A stretch of 54,386 bases of DNA from Acidimicrobiia bacterium (lineage in GTDB: Bacteria > Actinomycetota > Acidimicrobiia > Acidimicrobiales > Aldehydirespiratoraceae), in contig JAHQYM010000006.1 in assembly GCA_024421095.1 (NCBI GenBank), positions 1-54,386 on the forward strand, given 5' to 3'. Below, one piece after another: positions 43,317 through 50,992 of this stretch. The position numbers were made by a program, and so were the translations under genes. Under the pieces are notes generated by a model. That model searched no databases and was not told the origin of the DNA. It was given only the letters and a program-made list of their open reading frames with translations. Within the stretch, counting starts at the first letter, position 1. Every line of letters begins with the position of its first letter.

Positions 43317-44270
43317 TCAGAAATACCAAGGAAAACTGGACCAATCGGGATCACGCTTCTCGAGAAACGCATCACGCCCTTCGGTGGCTTCTTCCGTCAT
43401 ATAGGCGAGGCGAGTAGCTTCACCAGCGAACACTTGCTGACCCGTGAGGCCATCGTCAATAAGGTTCATAGCGAACTTCGCCATGCGTTGTGCAGTTGGG
43501 CTCTTGCTGTTGACCTCCGCTGCCCATTCAAGTGCTACTGCTTCAAGACGATGGTGCGGTACAACGGCGTTGACCATCCCCATATCCAAGGCTTCTTGTG
43601 CTGTGTAGTTTCGCCCTAGAAAGAAAATTTCTCGCGCTCGCTTCTGCCCGACTTGGCGTGTCAAGTAGGCCGATCCGAACCCACCATCAAAACTCGCTAC
43701 GGCTGTGTCTGTCTGTTTAAACACAGCATGTTCTTCGCTGGCGAGGCTCAGATCGGCTGTGACGTGCAGACTATGTCCACCACCAACAGCCCACCCCGGC
43801 ACCACCGCGATGACTACTTTCGGCATAGTACGGATGAGGCGTTGAACCTCCAGAATATGCAGTCTCCCGGTGCGGTTAGTGTCCACCGAATCGCTTGCTT
43901 CACCGCCAGCATACTGATAACCGGTTTTCCCTCTAATGCGTTGGTCGCCGCCGGAACAAAATGCCCAGCCACCATCTTTAGGTGAGGGGCCGTTACCAGT
44001 AAGCAAAACGCAACCAACATCAACAGACATGCGAGCATGGTCTAAGCAGCGAAACAGTTCGTCGACAGTTCTGGGCCGAAAGGCGTTGCGCACCTCGGGG
44101 CGGTCAAAAGCGACCCGCACCGTGCCCTGCGCCTTTGCCCGATGGTAAGTGACATCTACAAGGTCGTCAAACCCCGGCACACCGCGCCATACAATCGGGT
44201 CAAAAATCTCCGACACCGCCCCAGTCGTCGGCGCTTCAGGCAAAAACCCATCCTCGCTCATATGCCCCAT
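43317..44270 (-). CDS. menB: 1,4-dihydroxy-2-naphthoyl-CoA synthase
   Basis: A 317-residue crotonase-fold enzyme of menaquinone synthesis that closes the naphthoquinone ring. Landmarks are FDRPEVRNAFRPRTVDEL, CSGGDQRIRGKTGYQYAGG, VVPGWAVGGGHSLHVTADLSLAS, KQTDTAVASFDGGFGSAYL (with the conserved Asp/Gly), and the C-terminal GRDAFLEKRDPDWSSFPWYF. Start ATG 44270 or 44261. Either way its first 26-35 bases are also the last codons of the methyltransferase gene upstream on the same strand. It is an expected enzyme of actinobacterial respiration. No other men genes are here. Confidence 0.95.
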   Translation of the reverse strand: MGHMSEDGFLPEAPTTGAVSEIFDPIVWRGVPGFDDLVDVTYHRAKAQGTVRVAFDRPEVRNAFRPRTVDELFRCLDHARMSVDVGCVLLTGNGPSPKDGGWAFCSGGDQRIRGKTGYQYAGGEASDSVDTNRTGRLHILEVQRLIRTMPKVVIAVVPGWAVGGGHSLHVTADLSLASEEHAVFKQTDTAVASFDGGFGSAYLTRQVGQKRAREIFFLGRNYTAQEALDMGMVNAVVPHHRLEAVALEWAAEVNSKSPTAQRMAKFAMNLIDDGLTGQQVFAGEATRLAYMTEEATEGRDAFLEKRDPDWSSFPWYF

Positions 44271-45069
44271 TGTGCCCAATCCAACCACCAACCGGGTTGA
44301 GTTCGATGCCTACCGGAATGCGGCCCAACCTTGCTGCTACGCGATACGTCGTGCCCGACCCGAGAAACGGATCAAGCACGACATCACCATCATCGGTAAA
44401 CAGTTTAATAAAAAACTCGGGCAGCCATTCCGGGAACGCCGCGCTGTGGCCAGTGTTGTGTGCCACTGGAGACTTATGCAAAACATTGGTTGGATAAACC
44501 ATCGCTTTACCTTGCCAGTTCGCAATGCGCCTACCCACACCAGAGCGGGTAGAGGATTCTTGGCGGCTCAAGTCATTACTGCTCATGTTGTTGAGACGCT
44601 TATCCGTCCAACCACCAATCGGAACCTTCACAGCATCTTGGCGCATCTTCATGTTGGGAGTTTTAGCGAAATGCGGCAAACGTTCCCAAGAGTCTCGAAA
44701 ACGGTACTTCCACTTTCCTGGCATAGCCGTAGTCTTGTGCCAGATGTACTCCTCCACCCAACGAAAACCAACCTCGCGCTTAAGCGCCAAGAACAACTCA
44801 AGTACATAGGTATGACGTTCGCCATCAATTGCCTTTTCCTTGATGTTCAAAACGAACGATCCAGTTGGCGCAAGAATGCGATACATCTCAACGGCACGCT
44901 CACAGAACCAATCAACATACTTATCCGCACTTATCCCTCCGTAAGTATGCTTGCGGGCATCCGCATACGGTGGCGAAGTGACAATTAGGTCAACCGAATT
45001 ATCAGGAATCTCACGCATAACCTCAAGGCAATCCCCAAAATGCACCTGATGCTGCCATTGGCTCGTCAT
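44236..45069 (-). CDS. beta-type DNA methyltransferase (amino group specific), apparently without a restriction partner
   Basis: A 277-residue methyltransferase. The catalytic motif TSPPY is at residues 31-35 (VDLIVTSPPYADARKHTYGG) and the AdoMet-binding motif DPFLGSGTT at 233-241, the motif order of the beta class. The rest (VLNIKEKAIDGERHTYVLEL, YRFRDSWERLPHFAK, VYPTNVLHKS) fits a type II family making N4-methylcytosine or N6-methyladenine. Its last 10 or so codons are read out of frame from the 5' end of menB, so the natural C-terminus has probably been lost and replaced. No intact restriction endonuclease is adjacent. It may be an orphan regulatory methyltransferase or the remnant of a restriction system. 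Confidence 0.88.
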   Translation of the reverse strand: MTSQWQHQVHFGDCLEVMREIPDNSVDLIVTSPPYADARKHTYGGISADKYVDWFCERAVEMYRILAPTGSFVLNIKEKAIDGERHTYVLELFLALKREVGFRWVEEYIWHKTTAMPGKWKYRFRDSWERLPHFAKTPNMKMRQDAVKVPIGGWTDKRLNNMSSNDLSRQESSTRSGVGRRIANWQGKAMVYPTNVLHKSPVAHNTGHSAAFPEWLPEFFIKLFTDDGDVVLDPFLGSGTTYRVAARLGRIPVGIELNPVGGWIGHNGAYERGWVFA

Positions 45070-45328
45070 CGGCTGGTTTCCTTTACGCTCATTGCATCTT
45101 CCCTTTCAAGTGTCCACGATAATAGACATCCGACTGAGATCAACATTAGCCGTAGGGTACGACATTGCCCCTTCACGAAATGGTTTTGGTGGATAACGAT
45201 TGACGAGTTGGAGTTCCAACATTTTGGTGAGAAGGGAAGGTTAGCGGCTATTGAACTTGTACAGAGAGCACTGCCTTAAACGGTGAGGATCCGCCCTAAG
45301 TGACAGAACGAGACGCTAACGTTACGGG
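45070..45328. other. gap between methyltransferase and amidase with a short orphan coding fragment
   Basis: The plus-strand frame ending TAA at 45279 encodes about 30 residues that look protein-like (TKWFWWITIDELEFQHFGEK, then GRLAAIELVQRAL) without a plausible start. It could be the C-terminal stub of a gene whose front was lost, perhaps the endonuclease partner of the adjacent methyltransferase. I cannot identify the family. The rest of the gap has no visible gene. Confidence 0.35.
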
Positions 45329-45331
45329 TTG

Positions 45332-46540
45332 GTGCAAAACCCCAACCATTTCCTGATCCAGTTTATTGCGGTGACCTGCTTGCTTGCGTCTTGCGCTTCG
45401 TCTAACAACAACATTGACTTCACCAGCGACACCTTGCCGCCAAGCAGCACCAGCGTGCCAATTGCTAGCACAACTTCGGTTGCGACAACCACAAACATCA
45501 CCCCAAAGTTGACCACCACGCCAACTTCCGCACCAGTTACCGAACCCACCACGCTAACCACCGGACCGGCTTCCGCACCCACCGCACCGACACCCACCAC
45601 GCCAACTACCACAACCCAGTTAGCCTACGCCCCACCCACAACCGTCACCACGACCACGACAACCGCGCCGCCCACAACCACCGCACCGATTGCAACTGTT
45701 CCGTGCCCCCAAGGTGCCAATCCGCCTGGTTTGGTGACGCTCACGGGGATCACGGTTGCGGTTCTTGGCTGTGTCGATTCGGGTTACGTTGTGCGCACAC
45801 CTTGCGGGAACACCGCAACGGTCTCGACCGGTTCACCAATTCACGGGGCACGGGTTGTTATCGACCCAGGGCATGGGGGTCCGATTTACACCGGCGCGGT
45901 AGGCCCCAATGGTTTAGTGGAACGAGATTTGAACTTCACGCTCGGTCAAGCCGTGATTGACGAACTAAACCGGCGAGGTATCCCAACGATCAGCACCCGC
46001 ACCGGCAACTATCCAACGTTGATTTCGGTTCGCACGCTCTTCGCAGATGCAATTAACCCTGAAGCGTTGGTTTCGATACACCACAACGCCCCAACACCGG
46101 CTGGGAGCAACACCCCAGGCACCGAGGTATATGTCCAATCCACTGCATCTGGGGGAGTTAGCGCCGATTCCGCTCGACTTGGTGGATTGCTTTACGAAGC
46201 AGTCACCACTGCGCTTGCCAAGTTCGACGGGATCACTTGGGGCAGAGCAAGCACTGCTGGTGTGTTGCGTGTGCTCTCTTCAGAAGGGAGAGATGCGTAC
46301 GGTATGGTCCGCCGCCCTGCTATCCCCGCTGTTTTGGTCGAGTACGGTTACCTTTCCAACCCTGCTGAAGCCGCACTTTTCACAACTGATGCCTACATTA
46401 GCGCAACCGCGCTCGCGACCGCCGACGCTATTGATGCATACCTTAATACCGAACGCTCAGGTACCGGTTTCGTTGAACAACCCCGTTTCTTTAACCCACA
46501 GCCATCGCGCATCGAATGTGCAGAACCCACGCTGGAATAA
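45332..46540 (+). CDS. lipoprotein N-acetylmuramoyl-L-alanine amidase
   Basis: A 402-residue exported cell-wall hydrolase from GTG 45332 (TTG 45329 possible). The short signal ends in a lipobox Cys (VTCLLASC). A Thr/Pro/Ala linker of about 90 residues spans the wall. The amidase_3 domain begins near residue 168 with ARVVIDPGHGG (zinc His), continues with a conserved Glu in NGLVERDLNFTLGQAV, SIHHNAPTP (second zinc His) and ends with the catalytic Glu in VLVEYGYLSNPAEA. It cuts the bond between muramic acid and the stem peptide, for example during cell separation. The final codons form the first unit of a short tandem repeat that continues after the stop. Confidence 0.93.
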   Translation: MQNPNHFLIQFIAVTCLLASCASSNNNIDFTSDTLPPSSTSVPIASTTSVATTTNITPKLTTTPTSAPVTEPTTLTTGPASAPTAPTPTTPTTTTQLAYAPPTTVTTTTTTAPPTTTAPIATVPCPQGANPPGLVTLTGITVAVLGCVDSGYVVRTPCGNTATVSTGSPIHGARVVIDPGHGGPIYTGAVGPNGLVERDLNFTLGQAVIDELNRRGIPTISTRTGNYPTLISVRTLFADAINPEALVSIHHNAPTPAGSNTPGTEVYVQSTASGGVSADSARLGGLLYEAVTTALAKFDGITWGRASTAGVLRVLSSEGRDAYGMVRRPAIPAVLVEYGYLSNPAEAALFTTDAYISATALATADAIDAYLNTERSGTGFVEQPRFFNPQPSRIECAEPTLE

Positions 46541-46615
46541 GTGCGGAACCCGCCCTGGGATTAGTGGGCGGAACCCGCCCTGGAACGGGCCTTCGGAACA
46601 CGCGCTGAAATCAGA
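46521..46615 (+). repeat. degenerate 23-25-bp tandem repeat over the amidase stop, with hairpins
   Basis: Four units follow one another: CAGAACCCACGCTGGAATAA (ending the amidase gene), then GCGGAACCCGCCCTGG at 46543-46558 and again at 46568-46583, and a weaker CGGAACACGCGCTG near 46594. CCGCCC (46550-46555) pairs with GGGCGG (46566-46571) over a ten-base loop. The array lies between convergent genes and may double as a terminator for both. Confidence 0.75.
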
Positions 46616-46627
46616 CGGCGAGTTTGT

Positions 46628-47380
46628 TTAGCCGGCGAACGCGGCAAGCCATTGTTCGCGGGTCTTGGGCCGGTACACAGCGTTGTTTTGCCTCGTTGCC
46701 CCCATTGTCGCTGAAAAATCTTGCGAATAGCGGTGCCCTGGAAACAAGACCACATTATCGGGAACTTTTGCTAGCCGCTTCGTGAGGCTCTCATACATTT
46801 GGGTGGGATCAGAACCAGGCAAATCCATACGTCCGCAGCCATCAAGAAACAAAGTGTCACCAGCAACTAGACAGTTTTCTACCAGAAAACACTGACTACC
46901 TGGGGTATGGCCAGGCGTGCATATTAGTTCCACATCTATGGCACCAATCGTCACCACATCGCTGCTGCTGTGCTTAGTCAGGTACGCGTCACCCACCCCA
47001 GTAACCGCTCGCACATAATCGGCTTCGGGGGCTTGCACATGAATAGGTACATCCACCCGTTCAAGCAGTTCGGCAATTCCTTCTAGTTGCAAACCCAGCA
47101 TTGAACCGCCCACATGATCGGGATGGTAATGAGTCGCGAGCACACCTTTACAAGCCATGCTGTCGTCAGCAAGGATGGCTAACAAGGCGGCGATGTCATA
47201 GGCTGGATCAACAAGCAACGCTTCATTGGTTTGGCGGTCACCAATCGCATAAACACAGTTCACCATCTGGGTCGCAACTGGATCGGAAGTCGCAAAATCA
47301 CGCCCCGAGAGCAGTTGACGAAAATAAAACCGCTCGTTTGCTTGCTTAGTAAGAGTTTGAGTCACGATGAACACGACCAT
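46628..47380 (-). CDS. metallo-beta-lactamase-fold hydrolase (glyoxalase II/persulfide dioxygenase-like)
   Basis: A 250-residue cytosolic hydrolase. The metal motif HxHxDH is His84, His86, Asp88, His89 (ATHYHPDHVGG), with further ligands in CTPGHTPGSQCF (His), VAGDTLFLDGCGRMDLPG (Asp) and FPGHRYS (His). The phrase LFLDGCGRMDLPGSD is typical of the group that includes persulfide dioxygenases and hydroxyacylglutathione hydrolase relatives. The end GATRQNNAVYRPKTREQWLAAFAG fits the same group. The substrate is unproven; mycothiol- or bacillithiol-linked thioesters or persulfides are plausible in actinobacteria. It is divergent from the DUF354-like gene (42 bp). Confidence 0.88.
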   Translation of the reverse strand: MVVFIVTQTLTKQANERFYFRQLLSGRDFATSDPVATQMVNCVYAIGDRQTNEALLVDPAYDIAALLAILADDSMACKGVLATHYHPDHVGGSMLGLQLEGIAELLERVDVPIHVQAPEADYVRAVTGVGDAYLTKHSSSDVVTIGAIDVELICTPGHTPGSQCFLVENCLVAGDTLFLDGCGRMDLPGSDPTQMYESLTKRLAKVPDNVVLFPGHRYSQDFSATMGATRQNNAVYRPKTREQWLAAFAG

Positions 47381-47422
47381 ACAGGACTGTTACGACATTG
47401 ACTGACGCTACGGTCAACGTCA

Positions 47423-48022
47423 ATGAAGGTATTGATTGACGCTGCACATCCGGCCGATGTTTGGGTTTTGGGTGCTGTTGAAAAACGTCTGTTGGATGCT
47501 GGCGCGGAAACCCTTTGGATATCTCGCCCTGGCAAAGACAATGTGGTGGAACTGATCGAAACTCGGGTTAGACCCCACGTTCGAGGCCCCCAAACTGGAA
47601 GCAACCGGCTTTCGCTGGCTCGCGAGTTGCTAATCCGAGACCAAGTAACCCTCCGCACGGTGCGGAAGTTTCGCCCTGACGTGATCTTGACCCGTTCCCC
47701 TGCCGGTGTTCATGCTGGCTGGCTGACACGTACACCGGTTCTTTACGATACCGACGACGGCCATGCAGTAGGATTGTTGTTCTACTGCGACACTTGGGTT
47801 GGAAGGCTCCCATACCGAGAGGAGTTGCAACATCGTTGGGGGTTAACTAAGACTTTCAACCCGAACCACGACCGAGCGTTCTTCGCAGAGTTAGAGCGTG
47901 TTCTCCACAACCGTGATGCGGAACGGGCGGCACAACAGCAGCGGCGACAAAAGATGCTTGAGTGGTGTGCAGACCCGGTGGACTATGTGGCATCGTGGGT
48001 GTATGAGCTAGCAGCAATTTGA
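47423..48022 (+). CDS. short DUF354-like glycosyltransferase-fold protein
   Basis: A 199-residue protein whose opening MKVLIDAAHPADVWVLGAV and RPGKDNVVELIE closely follow the start of DUF354 proteins, which have the GT-B/UDP-GlcNAc-epimerase-like fold and are usually about 330-350 residues. Later blocks read KFRPDVILTRSPAGVHAGW and TPVLYDTDDGHAVG, after which the second lobe is nearly absent (ending CADPVDYVASWVYELAAI). It may be a shortened or internally deleted relative, possibly inactive, or a specialised half-fold protein. The next gene is wecB on the other strand, so a role in surface polysaccharide is possible. Confidence 0.6.
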   Translation: MKVLIDAAHPADVWVLGAVEKRLLDAGAETLWISRPGKDNVVELIETRVRPHVRGPQTGSNRLSLARELLIRDQVTLRTVRKFRPDVILTRSPAGVHAGWLTRTPVLYDTDDGHAVGLLFYCDTWVGRLPYREELQHRWGLTKTFNPNHDRAFFAELERVLHNRDAERAAQQQRRQKMLEWCADPVDYVASWVYELAAI

Positions 48023-48078
48023 CGAGCCTGCGCGTTGGCGTGAGGGTCTGCTCGGAGGTTGACGCAGGTAAACGGAGG

Positions 48079-49194
48079 TTAACGTGGCGTGTTTAGCAGA
48101 ACTTTTGCGATTCGAGCCGATGCCAGTCCGTCACCGAACGGGCTTGAAGTTGACGCCATCGCTTCGTGTGCATCCCTGTCATCAAGCAACATGTAACTTT
48201 GGCGCAAAATCTCCGCAGTGTCGGTGCCGACCAAACGAGCTGCACCAACCGCAACCGCTTCGGGACGTTCCGTTTTCTCGCGGGTGACGAGAACCGGCAC
48301 GCCGAGATACGGTGCCTCCTCTTGCACACCACCAGAATCCGTAACGATCAGATGCGCCTCGTTCATTGTTGCGACAAATTCAAAATAGTCAAGCGGCTCA
48401 ACAAGATGCACTCGCGGGGTTGAACCCAAAATCTCCTCTACCACAGGTTTGATGGCGGGATTCGGATGAACCGGCAACAGCACATTGATGTCTTCACGGC
48501 GGGCAAGTGTTCTTAGTGCGGCGCATACTCGTGCGGCGCCGCCACGCTGGTTCTCGCGACGGTGCACGGTAGCCAGGAGCAATTTCTTGTCGTCAGCCAA
48601 AAAAGGGAACCGATTACGAATATTTTCGCGGAGTTGATCACCCATAGATGACAGAATCCATTCGAGGGCATCGATCACGGTGTTGCCCGTTACGAAAATG
48701 CGGTTCGGTGCGATGGATTCGGCGAGGAGGTTGGATCGGGCAGTTTCGGTCGGGGCGAAATGCCAGTGTGCGACTTGAGCGGTGAGGCGTCTGTTCAGTT
48801 CTTCGGGCCAGGGCGCGAGGGGGTCACCGGTTCGTAATCCTGCTTCCACGTGACCGACTCGGACACCTGCGTAAAAGGCAGCTAACGAAGCCGCAAAGGT
48901 GGAACTCGTGTCACCTTGTACCAAAACGATGTCGGGCCTAATTTCATCTAAGATCCCTTGCAATCCGCGCAAGACAGCAGCAGTGAGGTCGGCTAGAGGT
49001 TGTGCTTCGCGCATCAAATCCAAGTTGAAATCAGTCTCAATTTCGAATGGTTCAAGGGCGGTTGCGAACATCTCTCTGTGTTGCCCGGTGGCACATAGAT
49101 TCACTCGTACCGAAGATTCGCCACGGAGACGGCGGATCAGCGGTGCCATTTTGATCGCTTCGGGCCGTGTACCGATTACGACCAGGATATCCAA
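48079..49194 (-). CDS. wecB: UDP-N-acetylglucosamine 2-epimerase (non-hydrolysing)
   Basis: A 371-residue enzyme that makes UDP-ManNAc for surface polysaccharide or teichoic-acid linkage units. It has the family opening LDILVVIGTRPEAIKMAPLI, VQGDTSSTFAASLAAFYAG, HVEAGLRTGDPLAPWPEELNRRL, VTGNTVIDAL, TVHRRENQ, and VTDSGGVQEEAPYLGVPVLVTREKTERPEA. TTG 49194 is preferred as the start because GGAG lies eight bases upstream and the length then matches; the open frame continues to 49299 without family similarity. It is convergent with the DUF354-like gene. Confidence 0.95.
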   Translation of the reverse strand: MDILVVIGTRPEAIKMAPLIRRLRGESSVRVNLCATGQHREMFATALEPFEIETDFNLDLMREAQPLADLTAAVLRGLQGILDEIRPDIVLVQGDTSSTFAASLAAFYAGVRVGHVEAGLRTGDPLAPWPEELNRRLTAQVAHWHFAPTETARSNLLAESIAPNRIFVTGNTVIDALEWILSSMGDQLRENIRNRFPFLADDKKLLLATVHRRENQRGGAARVCAALRTLARREDINVLLPVHPNPAIKPVVEEILGSTPRVHLVEPLDYFEFVATMNEAHLIVTDSGGVQEEAPYLGVPVLVTREKTERPEAVAVGAARLVGTDTAEILRQSYMLLDDRDAHEAMASTSSPFGDGLASARIAKVLLNTPR

Positions 49195-49606
49195 TTGCGT
49201 TGCTCCGATTTCTGCGTCTCTAGTTCGCGGTGCTGCGTTGAACAGTGACGAGTTGCTACCAATGCCAAAGGTTACCCATCCGCCACCGAAACAAGACAAC
49301 TAGGTGCTACCGCAAGCTCGATGTTTGTTGTGAGCTCCTGAGTTTGGCGTGTTGAGATAGTGTTTTGTAGGGGTCTTGATGCGTCCGAGCTATGCACACG
49401 GCTCGGATCTCTTGCCCGAGGTTTCGTAAGGGTGCGGAACCGCAATAGATTCGGCTACGGACTAGGCCGAGGATCATAGACATTTGGGTTTTGCTCGGTA
49501 GATTCGCTTGTTGGTGTACTATGAGTTGGTGTGTCAAAGCGGATGCAACTGATTCGGTGGGCAAGCAAGATATTGTCGGCGGAACCTAGACCTTAGGAGG
49601 TAGAAG
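49195..49606. other. 412-bp gap before the nuclease cassette
   Basis: No supportable gene. A minus-strand open frame (49307-49564) has no ribosome site or recognisable family. The right end holds the leader of the next gene, with a strong ribosome site AGGAGG at 49595-49600. The gap marks the left border of an accessory segment. Confidence 0.45.
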
Positions 49607-50944
49607 ATGAGTCACGGTGAGACTGCCAGGCTGATCCCAGTCTCAGGGATTAAAGGCAGGAAGGAGGCGGAGGATCGAGCCACTTCTGCGCTGCTCGCAG
49701 TGATGACTGTTGTGAGACCGTTCGCGTCTGTGATTTTGGGTATGTTTGGCGTGAGAATCGGTAAGCGAGCACAAATTGAGGCATTCGTTCAACCGGAATG
49801 CGAAACCTCCGATGGAACTTCTTTGCGTCCCGATGGATTGATACGCGTGTCGCAAGGCAAAAAAGTTGCTTTCGAAGCGTACGTCGAAGTGAAGACTGGC
49901 GCGGCACCTCTCCGTCTTGATCAATTGACCGCTTACATTGAGGCCGCGAAAGCCAACTATGTGCCTGCTGTGATTTCTATTTCTAACGAAATAGCACCGT
50001 CACCAGGAGTTCATCCGACTGAAGGCATTCGAGTGCGGGGTCGAACTGGCCCAGACCTGCATCATGTTTCTTGGGCGAAAATTGTTTCCAAAGCAATCAA
50101 GGAGCACCATCATCGAGGTATTGAAGATCCAGAACAGGCGTGGATTCTCGGAGAGTTGATCCGTTATTTGACCCACCCGAACTCCGGCGTGGTGGATTTT
50201 TCCGACATGGGAACAGGTTGGGTTTCGGTCCGGGATGGGGCTTTTGAAGACCGGCTATCGAAGCGTGATCCCGCCGTTGCTGATGTGTGTCAACGTTGGG
50301 ATCAACTACTAAGCGTAACTGCGATGCGTTTGAGTGTCGACACTGGATCGGACACTATCGAAGTCATCCCCAAGACGCATCAGCAAGACTCACGGCTGCG
50401 CAGCAAAGGTTTTATTGATTCGCTTTGCGAAACGGGCATTTTGAGCGGTGAGTTACGTGTCCCGGACACTGTGGGCGATATCGAACTTGAGGTCAACTTG
50501 CGAGCCCGAAGAATTACGTTGAGTACCCGACTGAGAGCTCCCGACGACCGCACTGCGCGTGCTCGCGTGGTCTGGCTTGTCAGACAACTAAGAAACGCGC
50601 CGGAGAGTTTGTTGGTTGATGCGTTTCCGAAAGCAACCAAGAGTCCTGTGACCGCTTCTCTGGCCGAACTTCGAGAAGACCCACTGGCCTGCTTAAGCCT
50701 AGACAAGAAACCTCCAGCGCGTTTTATTTTGCGACTCCATTCGCAGATGGGCACAAGTCGAGCAACCAAACGTACGCCCGGGTTCATCGATTCGGTGATT
50801 GACGCTACGGTTACCTATTACGCCGAGGTGCTGCAGGGCCTCCAAACATTCGTGCCCAAAGCACCACCGATCTCCCCTCCCGCATCATCAAAATCAGATG
50901 ACGAATCAACCGATGCAATAGACGGCGACGAATCCTGCAACTAA
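49607..50944 (+). CDS. PD-(D/E)XK nuclease-like protein, first gene of a two-gene cassette
   Basis: A 445-residue protein with a strong ribosome site (AGGAGG, six bases before ATG 49607). Residues about 20-130 carry a complete-looking PD-(D/E)XK core: an early Glu in AEDRATSALL (Glu22), Asp76 in LRPDGLI, Glu94-x-Lys96 in AYVEVKTG, and the QxxxY motif Gln106/Tyr110 in LRLDQLTAYIEAAKANY, as in RecB-like nucleases. The remaining 300 residues form an unknown region ending in a Pro/Ser/Asp-rich tail, with a beta-rich stretch (IELEVNLRARRITLSTRLRA). There is no signal peptide. It is followed after 48 bp by an exonuclease/BRCT gene. The pair looks like a DNA repair or anti-phage module, but the specific system is not one I can name. 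Confidence 0.7.
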   Translation: MSHGETARLIPVSGIKGRKEAEDRATSALLAVMTVVRPFASVILGMFGVRIGKRAQIEAFVQPECETSDGTSLRPDGLIRVSQGKKVAFEAYVEVKTGAAPLRLDQLTAYIEAAKANYVPAVISISNEIAPSPGVHPTEGIRVRGRTGPDLHHVSWAKIVSKAIKEHHHRGIEDPEQAWILGELIRYLTHPNSGVVDFSDMGTGWVSVRDGAFEDRLSKRDPAVADVCQRWDQLLSVTAMRLSVDTGSDTIEVIPKTHQQDSRLRSKGFIDSLCETGILSGELRVPDTVGDIELEVNLRARRITLSTRLRAPDDRTARARVVWLVRQLRNAPESLLVDAFPKATKSPVTASLAELREDPLACLSLDKKPPARFILRLHSQMGTSRATKRTPGFIDSVIDATVTYYAEVLQGLQTFVPKAPPISPPASSKSDDESTDAIDGDESCN

Positions 50945-50992
50945 TGTTTGCTTAGTCGACAGGCTCACCGACATTCAAAAGACAAGGAAATT

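Noticed and set aside
49307-49564. Minus-strand 85-residue open frame upstream of the nuclease cassette
   Set aside because: No ribosome site, no recognisable family; could be transposase debris, but I could not support it.
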